A DNA stretch of 64,000 nucleotides from Pumilibacter muris. Lineage in GTDB: Bacteria > Bacillota > Clostridia > Christensenellales > Pumilibacteraceae. A model generated the notes under the pieces. It did no database searches. It saw only the letters and a program-made list of their open reading frames with translations, and was not told the origin of the DNA. The DNA is taken from NCBI RefSeq assembly GCF_943193045.1, contig NZ_CALPCN010000003.1, positions 186,001 to 250,000 of the forward strand, written 5' to 3'. Shown one piece after another: positions 49,874 to 57,711 of the stretch. Every line of letters starts with the position of its first letter. Positions within the stretch are counted from its first letter, which is position 1. The position numbers and the translations under genes were made by a program.

Positions 49874-50812
49874 ATGAAAAAATACATAGGGGTTGACGTT
49901 GGGGGAACCACTGTGAAAGCCGCGCTCGTTGACGAGAACGGGAAAATTTTGCGGAGGTCGTCTATTCCCACGCTTGCCACGCGCAAAAGCGACGAACTTA
50001 TAGCGGATATAATCGCGCAAATAAAAGAACTTGCGGCAAACGACGTTTACGAGGGCGTGGGCGTAGGGTGTCCGGGAACTGTCGATAGCGAAACGGGCGA
50101 CGTAATGTATAGCTGCAACCTCTACTGGGAAAACGTGCCTCTTGTGAAAAAACTTTGCAAAGCGCTTAATAAGCCTGTTAAGGCGTGCAACGACGCGTCG
50201 GCGGCGGCGCTCGGGGAAGCGCGTTTCGGCGCGGGCAAGGGCTGTTCCGACACGGCGTTTATAACGCTCGGCACAGGAGTGGGCGGCGGAATAGTTGTGA
50301 ACGGCAAGCTGTTCGACGGCTATCGCGGCATGGGAACGGAAATCGGGCATATGGTTATTCGCTATGGCGGAGTGCCTTGCACATGCGGGCGTAACGGCTG
50401 TTTGGAAGCGTATTGTTCGGCTACCGCGCTTATCCGCGACACCGTGTTCGCTATGCAAACCGACCGCAACAGCGCAATGTGGAAATTCGTTGACGGCGAC
50501 CTTAATAAGGTTGACGGCAGAACAAGTTTCGAGTGCGCGAAAAAAGGCGACGCCACCGCCTTGCGTGTTGTAAATAAATTTCTCGACTATCTTGCCGAAG
50601 GTATAACCGACATTGTGAACGTATTCAGAAGTCAGGCGGTTATTATAGGCGGCGGAGTGAGCGCGCAGGAAAAATATATAACCGAACCGCTTCAAGAACG
50701 GGTAGACCGCCTAAGCTACGGAGTGGGAAACAGCGGAGTGCGCACCGAAATAGTTACGGCGTCGCTCGGAAATGACGCGGGCGTGATAGGCGCGGCAAGT
50801 TTGGTAATGTAA
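49874..50812 (+). CDS. glcK: ROK-family glucokinase
   Basis: The 312-residue sugar kinase has the ATP-binding start IGVDVGGTTVKAAL, the second phosphate motif TLGTGVGGGIVVNGKLF, and the ROK zinc motif CTCGRNGCLEAYCS, preceded by EIGHM with the catalytic region. It phosphorylates glucose or a related hexose in the cytosol. AAGGAG precedes ATG 49874. No HTH is present, so it is a kinase and not a NagC-type repressor. Glucose specificity is inferred from family resemblance. Confidence 0.9.
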   Translation: MKKYIGVDVGGTTVKAALVDENGKILRRSSIPTLATRKSDELIADIIAQIKELAANDVYEGVGVGCPGTVDSETGDVMYSCNLYWENVPLVKKLCKALNKPVKACNDASAAALGEARFGAGKGCSDTAFITLGTGVGGGIVVNGKLFDGYRGMGTEIGHMVIRYGGVPCTCGRNGCLEAYCSATALIRDTVFAMQTDRNSAMWKFVDGDLNKVDGRTSFECAKKGDATALRVVNKFLDYLAEGITDIVNVFRSQAVIIGGGVSAQEKYITEPLQERVDRLSYGVGNSGVRTEIVTASLGNDAGVIGAASLVM

Positions 50813-50906
50813 GGGTTAAAATTATTTTACAGCGCGCGCAAATAAAGTCGTTTTTGTATTTAAGAGGCGGCTTTTGCATATAAATATTAAAAGGAGAAAC
50901 AAAAAT

Positions 50907-51446
50907 ATGAAATCTTTGAAAGGCACAAAAACGGAAGCCAACCTTATGGAAGCGTTCGCGGGCGAAAGTATGGCTCGCAACAAATACGACTATTATGCGA
51001 GCAAGGCGAAGAAAGACGGCTACGAGCAAATTGCCGAGTTTTTCACCGAAACGGCGGCAAACGAAAAAGAGCACGCAAAAATTTGGTTCAAGCTTTTGCA
51101 TAACGGAGTGGCGGATACCGAAACAAATCTTGTTGACGCCGCTAACGGAGAAAACTTCGAATGGACTGATATGTACGCGCGCTTTGCGGAAGAGGCGAAA
51201 GCCGAAGGGTTCGATTCCATTGCAAAGCTTTTCTCGCTTGTCGCCGAAATCGAAAAGAGCCACGAGGAACGCTATTTGAAGCTTTTGGCTAATATAAAGA
51301 ACGGCGACGTGTTCGAGCGCAAAGAAATTGTGGTGTGGCGTTGCCGTAATTGCGGACATTTGCACACGGGCGAAAAGGCTCCCGAAGTTTGCCCCGTATG
51401 CGCGCACCCGAAAAGCTATTTTATGCTTAAAGAAAACAATTACTGA
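50907..51446 (+). CDS. rbr2: classical rubrerythrin
   Basis: The 179-residue protein has the ferritin-like di-iron domain first (about 1-135; [42 protein letters not shown] give the Glu and His ligands) and the rubredoxin domain last (CRNCGHLH...CPVC, about 147-165). It is an NADH-linked peroxidase of anaerobes. The ribosome binding site AAAGGAG lies 10 bases before ATG 50907. It complements the reverse rubrerythrin at 12024; no PerR-like box was seen in front of it. Confidence 0.95.
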   Translation: MKSLKGTKTEANLMEAFAGESMARNKYDYYASKAKKDGYEQIAEFFTETAANEKEHAKIWFKLLHNGVADTETNLVDAANGENFEWTDMYARFAEEAKAEGFDSIAKLFSLVAEIEKSHEERYLKLLANIKNGDVFERKEIVVWRCRNCGHLHTGEKAPEVCPVCAHPKSYFMLKENNY

Positions 51447-51471
51447 AAGTTCAAAAATAAAATATAATATG

Positions 51472-51507
51472 AAAAAGCGTTCGCCGTTGTATTCGAACGC
51501 TTTTTTA
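51472..51507. terminator. bidirectional terminator between rubrerythrin and trmL
   Basis: AAAAAGCGTTCG (51472-51483) pairs with CGAACGCTTTTT (51494-51505), T-runs both ways. Confidence 0.86.
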
Positions 51508-51520
51508 ATATTTAAAGGTT

Positions 51521-51982
51521 TTACATTAAATCGAAAAAGTTATGTTGCCTTAAAGCTTCGTACAGCACTATTGCCACGCTGTTCGAAAGATTGAGCGAGC
51601 GCAGGTTTTTGCCCATAGGTATGCGCAACGAAAAGTCGGGATTTGCGGAAAGCAGTTTTTCGGGCAAGCCTTTGGTTTCTTTTCCGAACACAAGATAGCA
51701 GTTGTCGGGAAAGTTTGCGTCGGTGTAGCGGTTTTTTGCTTTGGTTGAAAGGTAGTAAAAAACTCCGCCTTCGTTTTTGCGGAAAAAATCGTCTATGTCG
51801 TCGTATACCGTCCAATCGAGCTTGTCCCAATAATCAAGCCCCGCGCGTTTAAGAGTGCGGTCGCTAAGTTCGAAGCCGAGCGGCTTAACAATATGCAGTC
51901 GGGTGTTTGTGCAAGCGCATGTGCGAGAAATATTTCCCGTGTTTTGCGGTATTTCGGGCTCCACCAATACAATGTTCAGCAT
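51521..51982 (-). CDS. trmL: tRNA (cytidine(34)-2'-O)-methyltransferase TrmL
   Basis: The 153-residue SPOUT methyltransferase modifies the wobble base of tRNA-Leu isoacceptors. Motifs are VEPEIPQNTGNISRTC, FGKETKGLPEKLL and IPMGKNLRSLNLSNSVAIVLYEA, the deep trefoil knot that binds S-adenosylmethionine. ATG 51982 is chosen over GTG 51988. The -10 TATACT (51989-51994, complement) lies just 6 bases before this ATG, so the RNA should start at or near the A of ATG: another leaderless gene. Confidence 0.93.
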   Translation of the reverse strand: MLNIVLVEPEIPQNTGNISRTCACTNTRLHIVKPLGFELSDRTLKRAGLDYWDKLDWTVYDDIDDFFRKNEGGVFYYLSTKAKNRYTDANFPDNCYLVFGKETKGLPEKLLSANPDFSLRIPMGKNLRSLNLSNSVAIVLYEALRQHNFFDLM

Positions 51983-51988
51983 AAACAC

Positions 51989-52017
51989 AGTATAGCACGA
52001 ATTTTCGGTTTAATCAA
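51989..52017 (-). promoter_or_regulatory. promoter of trmL (leaderless)
   Basis: On the complement -35 TTGATT (52012-52017) and extended -10 TGCTATACT (hexamer 51989-51994) are 17 bases apart. It overlaps the end of yabQ. Confidence 0.7.
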
Positions 52018-52336
52018 GCGGTGCGGGCGGGGAGGATAGAGTTTTGCGGCTTTTCTTTTTGAAACGCGCTCCGAGCTTTCCGAAAACAAGCGTTACTACG
52101 GTGTGCATAATCAAAAAACTCAACGCCTGCGCCATTATTGCGTAAGGGTAAAAAAGTCCGCTTCCGAAAAAATACATAACGGCGGCGTGCGAACCTACGA
52201 GCGCAAAAGCAATTAAAACGTCGGTTATAACGGTGAACACTATTCCCGCCGATTTTCTGAGCGGCGAGAGCGCTCCCTCAACCGTGCCGCAGGCAAGTCC
52301 TGCCGCAACGCACAGCGCGAATACGATGCCCGCCAT
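52010..52336 (-). CDS. yabQ: YabQ-like spore cortex protein
   Basis: The 108-residue protein has three or four hydrophobic helices (about 2-20, 30-62 and 66-88) and a basic tail (FKKKSRKTL). By size, topology and its position directly behind yabP (1-base overlap, TAATG) it matches YabQ, which is needed for spore cortex formation in Bacillus. Sequence identity to YabQ is low in general, so the call leans on synteny. Its end overlaps the trmL promoter. Confidence 0.75.
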   Translation of the reverse strand: MAGIVFALCVAAGLACGTVEGALSPLRKSAGIVFTVITDVLIAFALVGSHAAVMYFFGSGLFYPYAIMAQALSFLIMHTVVTLVFGKLGARFKKKSRKTLSSPPAPLD

Positions 52337-52611
52337 TATTTAAAAATACGTTTGAAAAGCGGTTGTTTTGCTCCGCTGTATTTCACCGATTGCACGCTGC
52401 CTTCGAAGTCGAGCGTGCCGTCGGACGCGTTGAATTTTATTATTTTGAGTTTCTCGCCCGAAATCAAAAGATTGCCGCACGTCGATATAAGATTAAGCGA
52501 AGTGTCGCACGACGACACAACTTTTTCGATGCCCGTAAGACTTCCTTTTTCGCGGCAAACGAGTTTAAATTCGTGCCCGCCGCGCAGTTTTACGTTTTCA
52601 GTGTTTTCCAT
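52336..52611 (-). CDS. yabP: YabP/YqfC-family sporulation protein
   Basis: The 91-residue protein has the YabP fold of beta-strands: LRGGHEFKLVCREKGSLTGIEKVVSS, then ISTCGNLLISGEKLKIIKF and DGTLDFEGSVQSVKYS. YabP works in the mother cell in cortex and coat assembly. ATG 52611 follows AAGGAG; an upstream TTG is unlikely. A possible sigma-E-like -10 (CATATAAAT, about 52691-52699 on the complement) precedes it, but the match is weak. Together with yabQ it forms the usual two-gene unit. Confidence 0.87.
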   Translation of the reverse strand: MENTENVKLRGGHEFKLVCREKGSLTGIEKVVSSCDTSLNLISTCGNLLISGEKLKIIKFNASDGTLDFEGSVQSVKYSGAKQPLFKRIFK

Positions 52612-52796
52612 AACGTGAACTCCTTGTCGCAAACGTTTTTATGAGCGCGGTTTGTTTGAAAAACGCCGCGCCTATAAATTTGCCTCAACTATTTATATGC
52701 GTCGAAAGCGTATAATACCACGAAAAACGTTAAAAATCCGCGCTGTGAACGCAAATATTAAAAGAATATACTTTCGCGCGGGTGCCTTGAAAAAAG

Positions 52797-52825
52797 TTGC
52801 TTTTTTCTTTGCTATTTGCTACAAT
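52797..52825 (+). promoter_or_regulatory. promoter of tex
   Basis: -35 TTGCTT (52797-52802) and -10 TACAAT (52820-52825) are 17 bases apart; leader about 70 nt. Confidence 0.65.
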
Positions 52826-52902
52826 ATATCAGTGCGGGAAACTGAGCTTACGATTGGCGGTTTTCGCGCAATAACTCGGCTAACGCCGACAAGAGGTAAA
52901 AA

Positions 52903-55236
52903 ATGGACATTGTTAAAAAGCTTAGTGAAGAATTTACCTTGCGGGAAGATTATGCCGCAAACATAGTCGCGCTACTCGACGACGGAAATACCATTCCGTT
53001 TATAGCGCGCTACCGCAAAGAAATGCACGGCGCGTGCGACGACCAAGTTTTGCGCGAATTTGCCGATAGGCTCGCGTATTTGCGTAATCTTGTTAAACGC
53101 AAAGAAGAAGTGCAGGCGGCAATCGAGGCTCAGGAAAAATGGAACGACGAGCTTAAAGCGGCTCTCGACGCGGCTGTTACTCTTACCGAAGTGGAAGATA
53201 TTTACCGCCCGTATAAGCAGAAGAAAAAGACTCGCGCTTCGGTTGCAATCGAACGCGGACTCGAACCGCTTGCCGACGTTATTATGGCGCAGGAACTTAC
53301 CGAAGGCGATGTGCTTGCGCTTTGCGAACCTTATGTGAACGAAGAAAAGGGAGTGAACACGGCAGCCGACGCGCTTGCGGGAGCGAAAGACATTATAGCC
53401 GAGCGCATATCCGACGACGCGAATATAAGAAAGACTTTGCGCGCGCTTATGTATGAAATAGCCACTTTGGACGCTAAACTCGACCCCAAAGACCCCAACA
53501 ACGCCAAAAAGACGGTGTACGAAATGTATGCCGAGTTTTCCGAAAAGATTGCGGCTATTCCCAGCCACCGAATACTTGCCGTAAATCGCGGCGAGGCGGA
53601 CGAATGTTTAAAAGTGTCGCTAAAAGCCGACGAAGAGACTGCGCTCGGAAAAATAAAAGCGTATTATAAAAAAGAGAGCATATTCTCGCAGGTTATGGAC
53701 GATATTATCGCCGATAGCTACGAGCGACTTATTTTCCCGTCTATAGAGCGCGAGGTGCGCGGCGAACTTACCGAAAAGGCAGACGAGCAGGCAATTAAAA
53801 TGTTCGAGCAAAATCTTAAACCGCTTTTGTTGCAGCCGCCACTTAAAGGAAAAGTTATTTTAGGGCTCGACCCCGCTTACAGAACGGGTTGCAAAATTGC
53901 GGTTATAGACGCGAGCGGAAACGTTCTCGACCATACCGTTATATATCCTACGCCTCCGCAAAAGAAAATCGAAGAGGCGAAAGCCGCGCTTAAAAAGCTA
54001 ATCGAAAAGCACGGCGTAGACGTTATAAGCATAGGCAACGGCACCGCGAGCAAAGAGAGCGAAATTTTTGTTGCTGAGCTCATAAAGGAATGCGAACGCC
54101 CCATAACTTACGCGGTTGTGAACGAGGCGGGCGCGAGCGTTTATTCGGCGAGCAAGTTGGGCGCCGAAGAGTTCCCCGACCTTACTGTGGAATACCGCAG
54201 TGCGATTTCTATTGCGCGCCGTTTGCTCGACCCTCTTGCGGAGCTAATTAAAATAGACGTGAAGAGCATAGGCGTGGGGCAGTATCAACACGATATGCCG
54301 CAAAAAAGACTTACCGAAGTTTTAACGGGCGTTGTGGAAGACTGCGTTAACAGCGTTGGCGTAGACCTTAACACGGCGTCGTATAGCCTGTTGTCGTTCG
54401 TGTCGGGGCTAAATACGTCGATTGCCAAAAATATAGTTAAATACCGCGAGCAAAAGCCGTTTACAACGCGCGAACAGCTACGCGAGGTTCCCAAACTCGG
54501 ACCCAAAGCGTTTGAGCAGTGCGCGGGCTTTTTGAGAATACCGGGCGGCGACAACGTGCTTGATAACACCGCCGTTCATCCCGAAGCATACGAAGCCACC
54601 GAAAAACTTCTTGCCCGCTACGGCAAAACCGACGACGACGTGAAAAGCGGAAATATCGCGGACGTGCGCGGCAAGGTTTCGGCTGAAGGTTCTAAAAAAG
54701 TTGCCGAAGAACTTAACGTGGGCGAGCCCACTCTTATGGACGTGCTCGAAGAAATTATAAAGCCCGGACGCGACATACGCGACACGTTGCCGCCTCCGCT
54801 TCTTCGCGCCGACCTTATGGATATAAACGACCTTAAAGTGGGAATGGAACTCACGGGCACGGTGCGCAACGTTATAGACTTCGGCGCGTTTGTGGATATA
54901 GGCGTTCATCACGACGGCTTGGTGCACATATCCGAAATATCCGAACGCTACATTAAACACCCGAGCGAGGCGCTTACGGTGGGCGACGTGGTTCGCGTGC
55001 GCGTTATAGGCGTAGACCCCGTGAAAAAGCGCATAAACCTTAGCATGAAAAGCCCCGATTCCGAAAATAAGCCCAAAGAGCAAAATAAAGAGCAACGCCG
55101 CCCGCGCGACAACCGCCACGATAACCGCAACCGCGACAATCGCCGCGACAACGGCAAAAACGGCGGCGGGAACAACCGCGAACGCAGCCTCGACGACATG
55201 CTTAAAGCGTTGCAAAACAAATTTTCGAAAAAGTAA
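52903..55236 (+). CDS. tex: Tex-family RNA-binding transcription accessory protein
   Basis: The 777-residue protein has the Tex N-terminal region (FTLREDYAANIVALLDDGNTIPFIARYRKE), a YqgF/RNase H-like domain (LGLDPAYRTGCKIAVID, about 325-450), helix-hairpin-helix repeats (about 475-560) and a C-terminal S1 domain (GMELTGTVRNVIDFGAFVDIG, about 645-715). An added Arg/Asn/Asp-rich tail (about 725-765) is longer than in most Tex proteins and may help RNA binding. AAGAGGT precedes the ATG. Tex binds nucleic acid and affects transcription; its exact role is unclear. Confidence 0.95.
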   Translation: MDIVKKLSEEFTLREDYAANIVALLDDGNTIPFIARYRKEMHGACDDQVLREFADRLAYLRNLVKRKEEVQAAIEAQEKWNDELKAALDAAVTLTEVEDIYRPYKQKKKTRASVAIERGLEPLADVIMAQELTEGDVLALCEPYVNEEKGVNTAADALAGAKDIIAERISDDANIRKTLRALMYEIATLDAKLDPKDPNNAKKTVYEMYAEFSEKIAAIPSHRILAVNRGEADECLKVSLKADEETALGKIKAYYKKESIFSQVMDDIIADSYERLIFPSIEREVRGELTEKADEQAIKMFEQNLKPLLLQPPLKGKVILGLDPAYRTGCKIAVIDASGNVLDHTVIYPTPPQKKIEEAKAALKKLIEKHGVDVISIGNGTASKESEIFVAELIKECERPITYAVVNEAGASVYSASKLGAEEFPDLTVEYRSAISIARRLLDPLAELIKIDVKSIGVGQYQHDMPQKRLTEVLTGVVEDCVNSVGVDLNTASYSLLSFVSGLNTSIAKNIVKYREQKPFTTREQLREVPKLGPKAFEQCAGFLRIPGGDNVLDNTAVHPEAYEATEKLLARYGKTDDDVKSGNIADVRGKVSAEGSKKVAEELNVGEPTLMDVLEEIIKPGRDIRDTLPPPLLRADLMDINDLKVGMELTGTVRNVIDFGAFVDIGVHHDGLVHISEISERYIKHPSEALTVGDVVRVRVIGVDPVKKRINLSMKSPDSENKPKEQNKEQRRPRDNRHDNRNRDNRRDNGKNGGGNNRERSLDDMLKALQNKFSKK

Positions 55237-55320
55237 AATTAGAGTTAGTGAAGAGCGCATAAGCGCAACGCGGCAATCTTAATATTGAGCGTGGAACGTT
55301 GCGCTAATCGCTTGATGTAG

Positions 55321-55350
55321 GGGATTGCTTCGCTGCGCTCGCAATGACAG
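55321..55350. repeat. dispersed palindromic repeat, second copy
   Basis: GATTGCTTCGCTGCGCTCG followed by CAATGAC is the reverse complement relative of 12810-12842. A truncated third copy follows at about 55360-55373, which suggests local duplication. Confidence 0.7.
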
Positions 55351-55404
55351 TATGGCGTAGGGGATTGCTTCGCGTGCCCGCTAAGAAAAACTTATTGTAA
55401 AATG

Positions 55405-55443
55405 AAAAGACCCTAAACGTAGTTCGATACGTTTGGGGTCTTT
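55405..55443. terminator. bidirectional terminator
   Basis: AAAAGACCCTAAACGT (55405-55420 region) pairs with ACGTTTGGGGTCTTT (55429-55443), one G-U pair. Leftward it ends the small basic-protein gene at 55495; rightward it could end tex. Confidence 0.75.
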
Positions 55444-55494
55444 CCCTGTGTTTGGAAACACTTGGCTTTTCCGCCGTTATAGCAAAAAAGTTAC

Positions 55495-55701
55495 TTATTT
55501 GCTGTTGCGCGCGGAAGTTGTTTTCTTCGCAGACGAAGTGCTTTTCGTCGACTTAGCCGAGCAGCATTTCTGAGCCTTGTTCTGCGCGCTTTGCGTAGAT
55601 TTGCTCGAAGCGGCTTTGCTCGTGGTCTTGTTCTGAGCGGTTTTGTTTTGCGCGCTCGAACGAGTGGAAGCACTCTTGGTCTTGTTTTGCGTAGTAGCCA
55701 T
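55495..55701 (-). CDS. small basic low-complexity protein (Lys/Ser/Thr/Gln/Asn)
   Basis: The 68-residue protein consists almost only of Lys, Ser, Thr, Ala, Asn and Gln, with repeated QNKT units (four near copies) and one CC pair at residues 46-47. It is very basic and surely disordered. ATG 55701 with AAAGGAG 9 bases upstream is a strong start; an ATG at 55710 abuts that site. It resembles no named family by eye; DNA-binding histone-like tails and spore-core filling proteins have such composition. A perfect GTAACG/CGTTAC inverted repeat (about 55719-55735) lies in its leader and may be an operator. Confidence 0.7.
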   Translation of the reverse strand: MATTQNKTKSASTRSSAQNKTAQNKTTSKAASSKSTQSAQNKAQKCCSAKSTKSTSSAKKTTSARNSK

Positions 55702-55718
55702 ATTTTCCATCTCCTTTG

Positions 55719-55735
55719 TAACGTTTTGCGTTACG
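55719..55735. promoter_or_regulatory. inverted repeat in the leader of the basic-protein gene
   Basis: GTAACG and CGTTAC flank TTTTG just upstream of the ribosome binding site on the leftward strand. It could be an operator or a short mRNA hairpin. Confidence 0.4.
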
Positions 55736-55832
55736 GTAGTATTATTGCACACCGTAAAATAAACTATACCTATGTGTATAATTTTTTTACAAAATAATTT
55801 TTAAATCGCAATAAAAAATATATGTACTCTCC

Positions 55833-55852
55833 AAAATAACATTTGTTATTTT
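55833..55852. promoter_or_regulatory. 20-bp palindrome upstream of the tandem XRE genes
   Basis: AAAATAACA and TGTTATTTT flank TT, 39 bp before the first XRE start. It is a likely autoregulatory operator. No clear -35/-10 pair was fixed nearby. Confidence 0.5.
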
Positions 55853-55890
55853 TGCGGTCATAATATCACTTTTGTGCTATTCATATTTTC

Positions 55891-56100
55891 ATGGAAGAGT
55901 TTTGCGAAAGATTAAAATTTTTGCGTGAAGAAAAAGGGCTTACACAAAAGGAAGTTGCGGAAGCAATAGGTTTTGCGCAAAGCGCCGTTGCATTTTGGGA
56001 AAACGGTAAAAGGATACCTAACGCTTTTGCCATAGTTGCGCTTGCTAAGTTTTTCGACGTAACTTCGGATTACTTGCTTGGGCTAACGAAATTTTCCTAA
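55891..56100 (+). CDS. XRE-family regulator, first of a tandem pair
   Basis: The 69-residue single helix-turn-helix protein (LTQKEVAEAIGFAQSAVAFWENG core, followed by FFDVTSDYLLGLTKF) is a SinR/Cro-style small regulator. There is no good ribosome binding site before ATG 55891 (TTCATATTTTC), so translation may be leaderless. It is directly followed by a second, related XRE gene, so the pair looks like a duplication. A 20-bp palindrome lies upstream. Confidence 0.8.
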   Translation: MEEFCERLKFLREEKGLTQKEVAEAIGFAQSAVAFWENGKRIPNAFAIVALAKFFDVTSDYLLGLTKFS

Positions 56101-56112
56101 GTGAAACTTATT

Positions 56113-56322
56113 ATGGAAATATTATTTAATAGTAGATTGCGTGAGTTGCGTAAAGAAAAGGCGCTGACGCAAACGCAGTTAGCGCAAATTTTAAACGTAT
56201 CGCAAGCCACCGTTGCGAAATGGGAAACGGGCGATAGGGAACCCGATTTAATAATGATATTGAGATTATGCGAGGTTTTGGAAACTTCCGTTGATTATTT
56301 GCTTGGGGTTTCCGATGTATGA
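56113..56322 (+). CDS. XRE-family regulator, second of a tandem pair
   Basis: The 69-residue protein (RLRELRKEKALTQTQLAQIL, NVSQATVAKWETGDREP, ETSVDYLLGVSDV) shares the same plan with its neighbour. ATG 56113 is used; a GTG at 56101 directly after the previous stop is an alternative, as neither has a strong ribosome binding site. The close tandem arrangement suggests gene duplication and possibly heterodimers. Targets unknown. Confidence 0.78.
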   Translation: MEILFNSRLRELRKEKALTQTQLAQILNVSQATVAKWETGDREPDLIMILRLCEVLETSVDYLLGVSDV

Positions 56323-56328
56323 GAGAGG

Positions 56329-57198
56329 TTAAATATTTGCACCTTTAATTTTCCATTCGTAGTAGCCTTCTATATTGTCGCGTTCCGACACCGTAAATTC
56401 GGATTTTCCCAACGCGTCTAAAATTTGAAGAGCGGCAAGCGCGCCGTAGCCGATTACTTTGGCGCGATTTTGAGTTAGAGCGGGGTAGAGCGAACGCATA
56501 TTTTTTCGGTCGAAAAATTCGTCGGCTACTTTCAATAAAAATTCTTTTTTCACAATCGAGCCGTGAACTATTTCCGGCTCGTATTTTTTCGGGCAACTCG
56601 CCATAGAGCCGAGCGCGGTTGCCGTGCCGCCTATGCCGAGCGCGATTTCGGTTTGGGGCAGTTCTTTGGGAATTGCGGCGCTAATAAGTTCAACCGCGCG
56701 GGCGCGTTCTCCGTTCGCGCCATCGTGCAAACGCACGCAGCCAACAGGCACGCTTTTCGAATAGGTTATATTCCCGTTTTTGCCGCTCACAATTTCGCAA
56801 CTCGCGCCGCCTATGTCGAACACGGCGACGGTTTTTGTTTTGTCGGGCGACGCGCCTATAAATCCTATTTGCGCTTCTACGGCGCCTTCTATAACGTCTA
56901 CGGCGATTCCCGTTTTTGCAAGCACCGCGTCGGTAAAGTCTTTTCCGTTCTGAGCTGCGCGCACCGCTTCGGTTGCGAACACAAAAATATTATCGACTTT
57001 TTCGGCTTTCGCACAGTCGCAAAATTCTTTCACCGCGTCGGAAGTGCGGGCAATCGCTTCTTGCGAAAGTTTGCCCGAAAAAAACAGCCCGTCCGCAAGG
57101 ACGGTGCTATTAAGTTGCTTTTTTGCAACGACGGTAGTTTCGGTTAAAACGGCGTACCGCACCGAATTGCTGCCAACGTCTATAATTGCCGTTTTCAA
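56329..57198 (-). CDS. ppx: exopolyphosphatase/guanosine pentaphosphatase (Ppx/GppA)
   Basis: The 289-residue actin-fold ASKHA phosphatase has the phosphate-1 motif AIIDVGSNSVRYAV, then FATEAVRAAQNG, VFDIGGASCEIVSG (phosphate-2) and ALGIGGTATAL (adenosine-like loop). It is the short form, without the C-terminal HD domain of E. coli Ppx. It hydrolyses polyphosphate or pppGpp. The start is TTG 57198, two bases after the stop of the divIC-like gene; no ATG is in frame nearby and the reading frame further upstream is antisense-like, so coupling to that gene is assumed. Confidence 0.88.
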   Translation of the reverse strand: MKTAIIDVGSNSVRYAVLTETTVVAKKQLNSTVLADGLFFSGKLSQEAIARTSDAVKEFCDCAKAEKVDNIFVFATEAVRAAQNGKDFTDAVLAKTGIAVDVIEGAVEAQIGFIGASPDKTKTVAVFDIGGASCEIVSGKNGNITYSKSVPVGCVRLHDGANGERARAVELISAAIPKELPQTEIALGIGGTATALGSMASCPKKYEPEIVHGSIVKKEFLLKVADEFFDRKNMRSLYPALTQNRAKVIGYGALAALQILDALGKSEFTVSERDNIEGYYEWKIKGANI

Positions 57199-57200
57199 AA

Positions 57201-57491
57201 TTATTTTTTCCCCACAAACGAAATTTCGCCTTCGCCCTGCATGTCGCAATATTCGCGGACGTAAGTTTCTATAAACTCTTTGCTGTTGTAATAGGCAATA
57301 TTCGATTCGTTGAGTTCGAGTTCGGCGTTTATGCTCGCTAATTGCCGTTCGAGTTTGTTTTTGCGCGTGAATGCGGAAGCAAGGCTCACGAGCCCCACTA
57401 TTAGAGCAACAAGCATTAAAATAGCGAACACTACGCAAGACGCCGTAATTATTATTTTCGCCTTTTCGCGGTTTTCGGCACGGATTGGCAT
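57201..57491 (-). CDS. FtsB/DivIC-like septum formation protein
   Basis: The 96-residue bitopic protein has a short cytoplasmic N terminus, one membrane helix (about 12-36, IIITASCVVFAILMLVALIVGL), a leucine-containing coiled coil (about 42-66) and the family tail KEFIETYVREYCDMQGEGEISF. DivIC and FtsB link cell-division proteins at the septum. AAAGGAG lies 11 bases upstream. In Firmicutes it often sits near ribosomal or cell-wall genes; here it is paired with ppx. Confidence 0.85.
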   Translation of the reverse strand: MPIRAENREKAKIIITASCVVFAILMLVALIVGLVSLASAFTRKNKLERQLASINAELELNESNIAYYNSKEFIETYVREYCDMQGEGEISFVGKK

Positions 57492-57621
57492 ATATAAAAC
57501 GCTCCTTTTTGTTGCGCGGCGGCAACGCTGTGCCGTCGTGTATATTTTAAGTATAGCACGCTATTTCGATTTTCGCAACTCTTTGAGCGCATTTGCGCGT
57601 AATCGCATTTCGTCCGTTTAA

Positions 57622-57651
57622 TTGACAAACCGCTTAGTTATGGTATATACT
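57622..57651 (+). promoter_or_regulatory. promoter of fabV
   Basis: -35 TTGACA (57622-57627) and -10 TATACT (57646-57651) are 18 bases apart; a TATATA two bases earlier is an alternative -10. Confidence 0.7.
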
Positions 57652-57711
57652 TAACAAAGCGATTATTGTTAAACTATAAAAAAACGCTTAGGCGCAAGAG
57701 AGGTAACAAAT

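Larger units (their letters stand above)
55237..55494. other. non-coding gap with dispersed repeats and a terminator
   Basis: No gene is supported. The stretch holds the dispersed repeat at 55321-55350, a partial second copy (GGGGATTGCTTCGC at about 55360-55373) and the terminator at 55405-55443. Confidence 0.5.
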
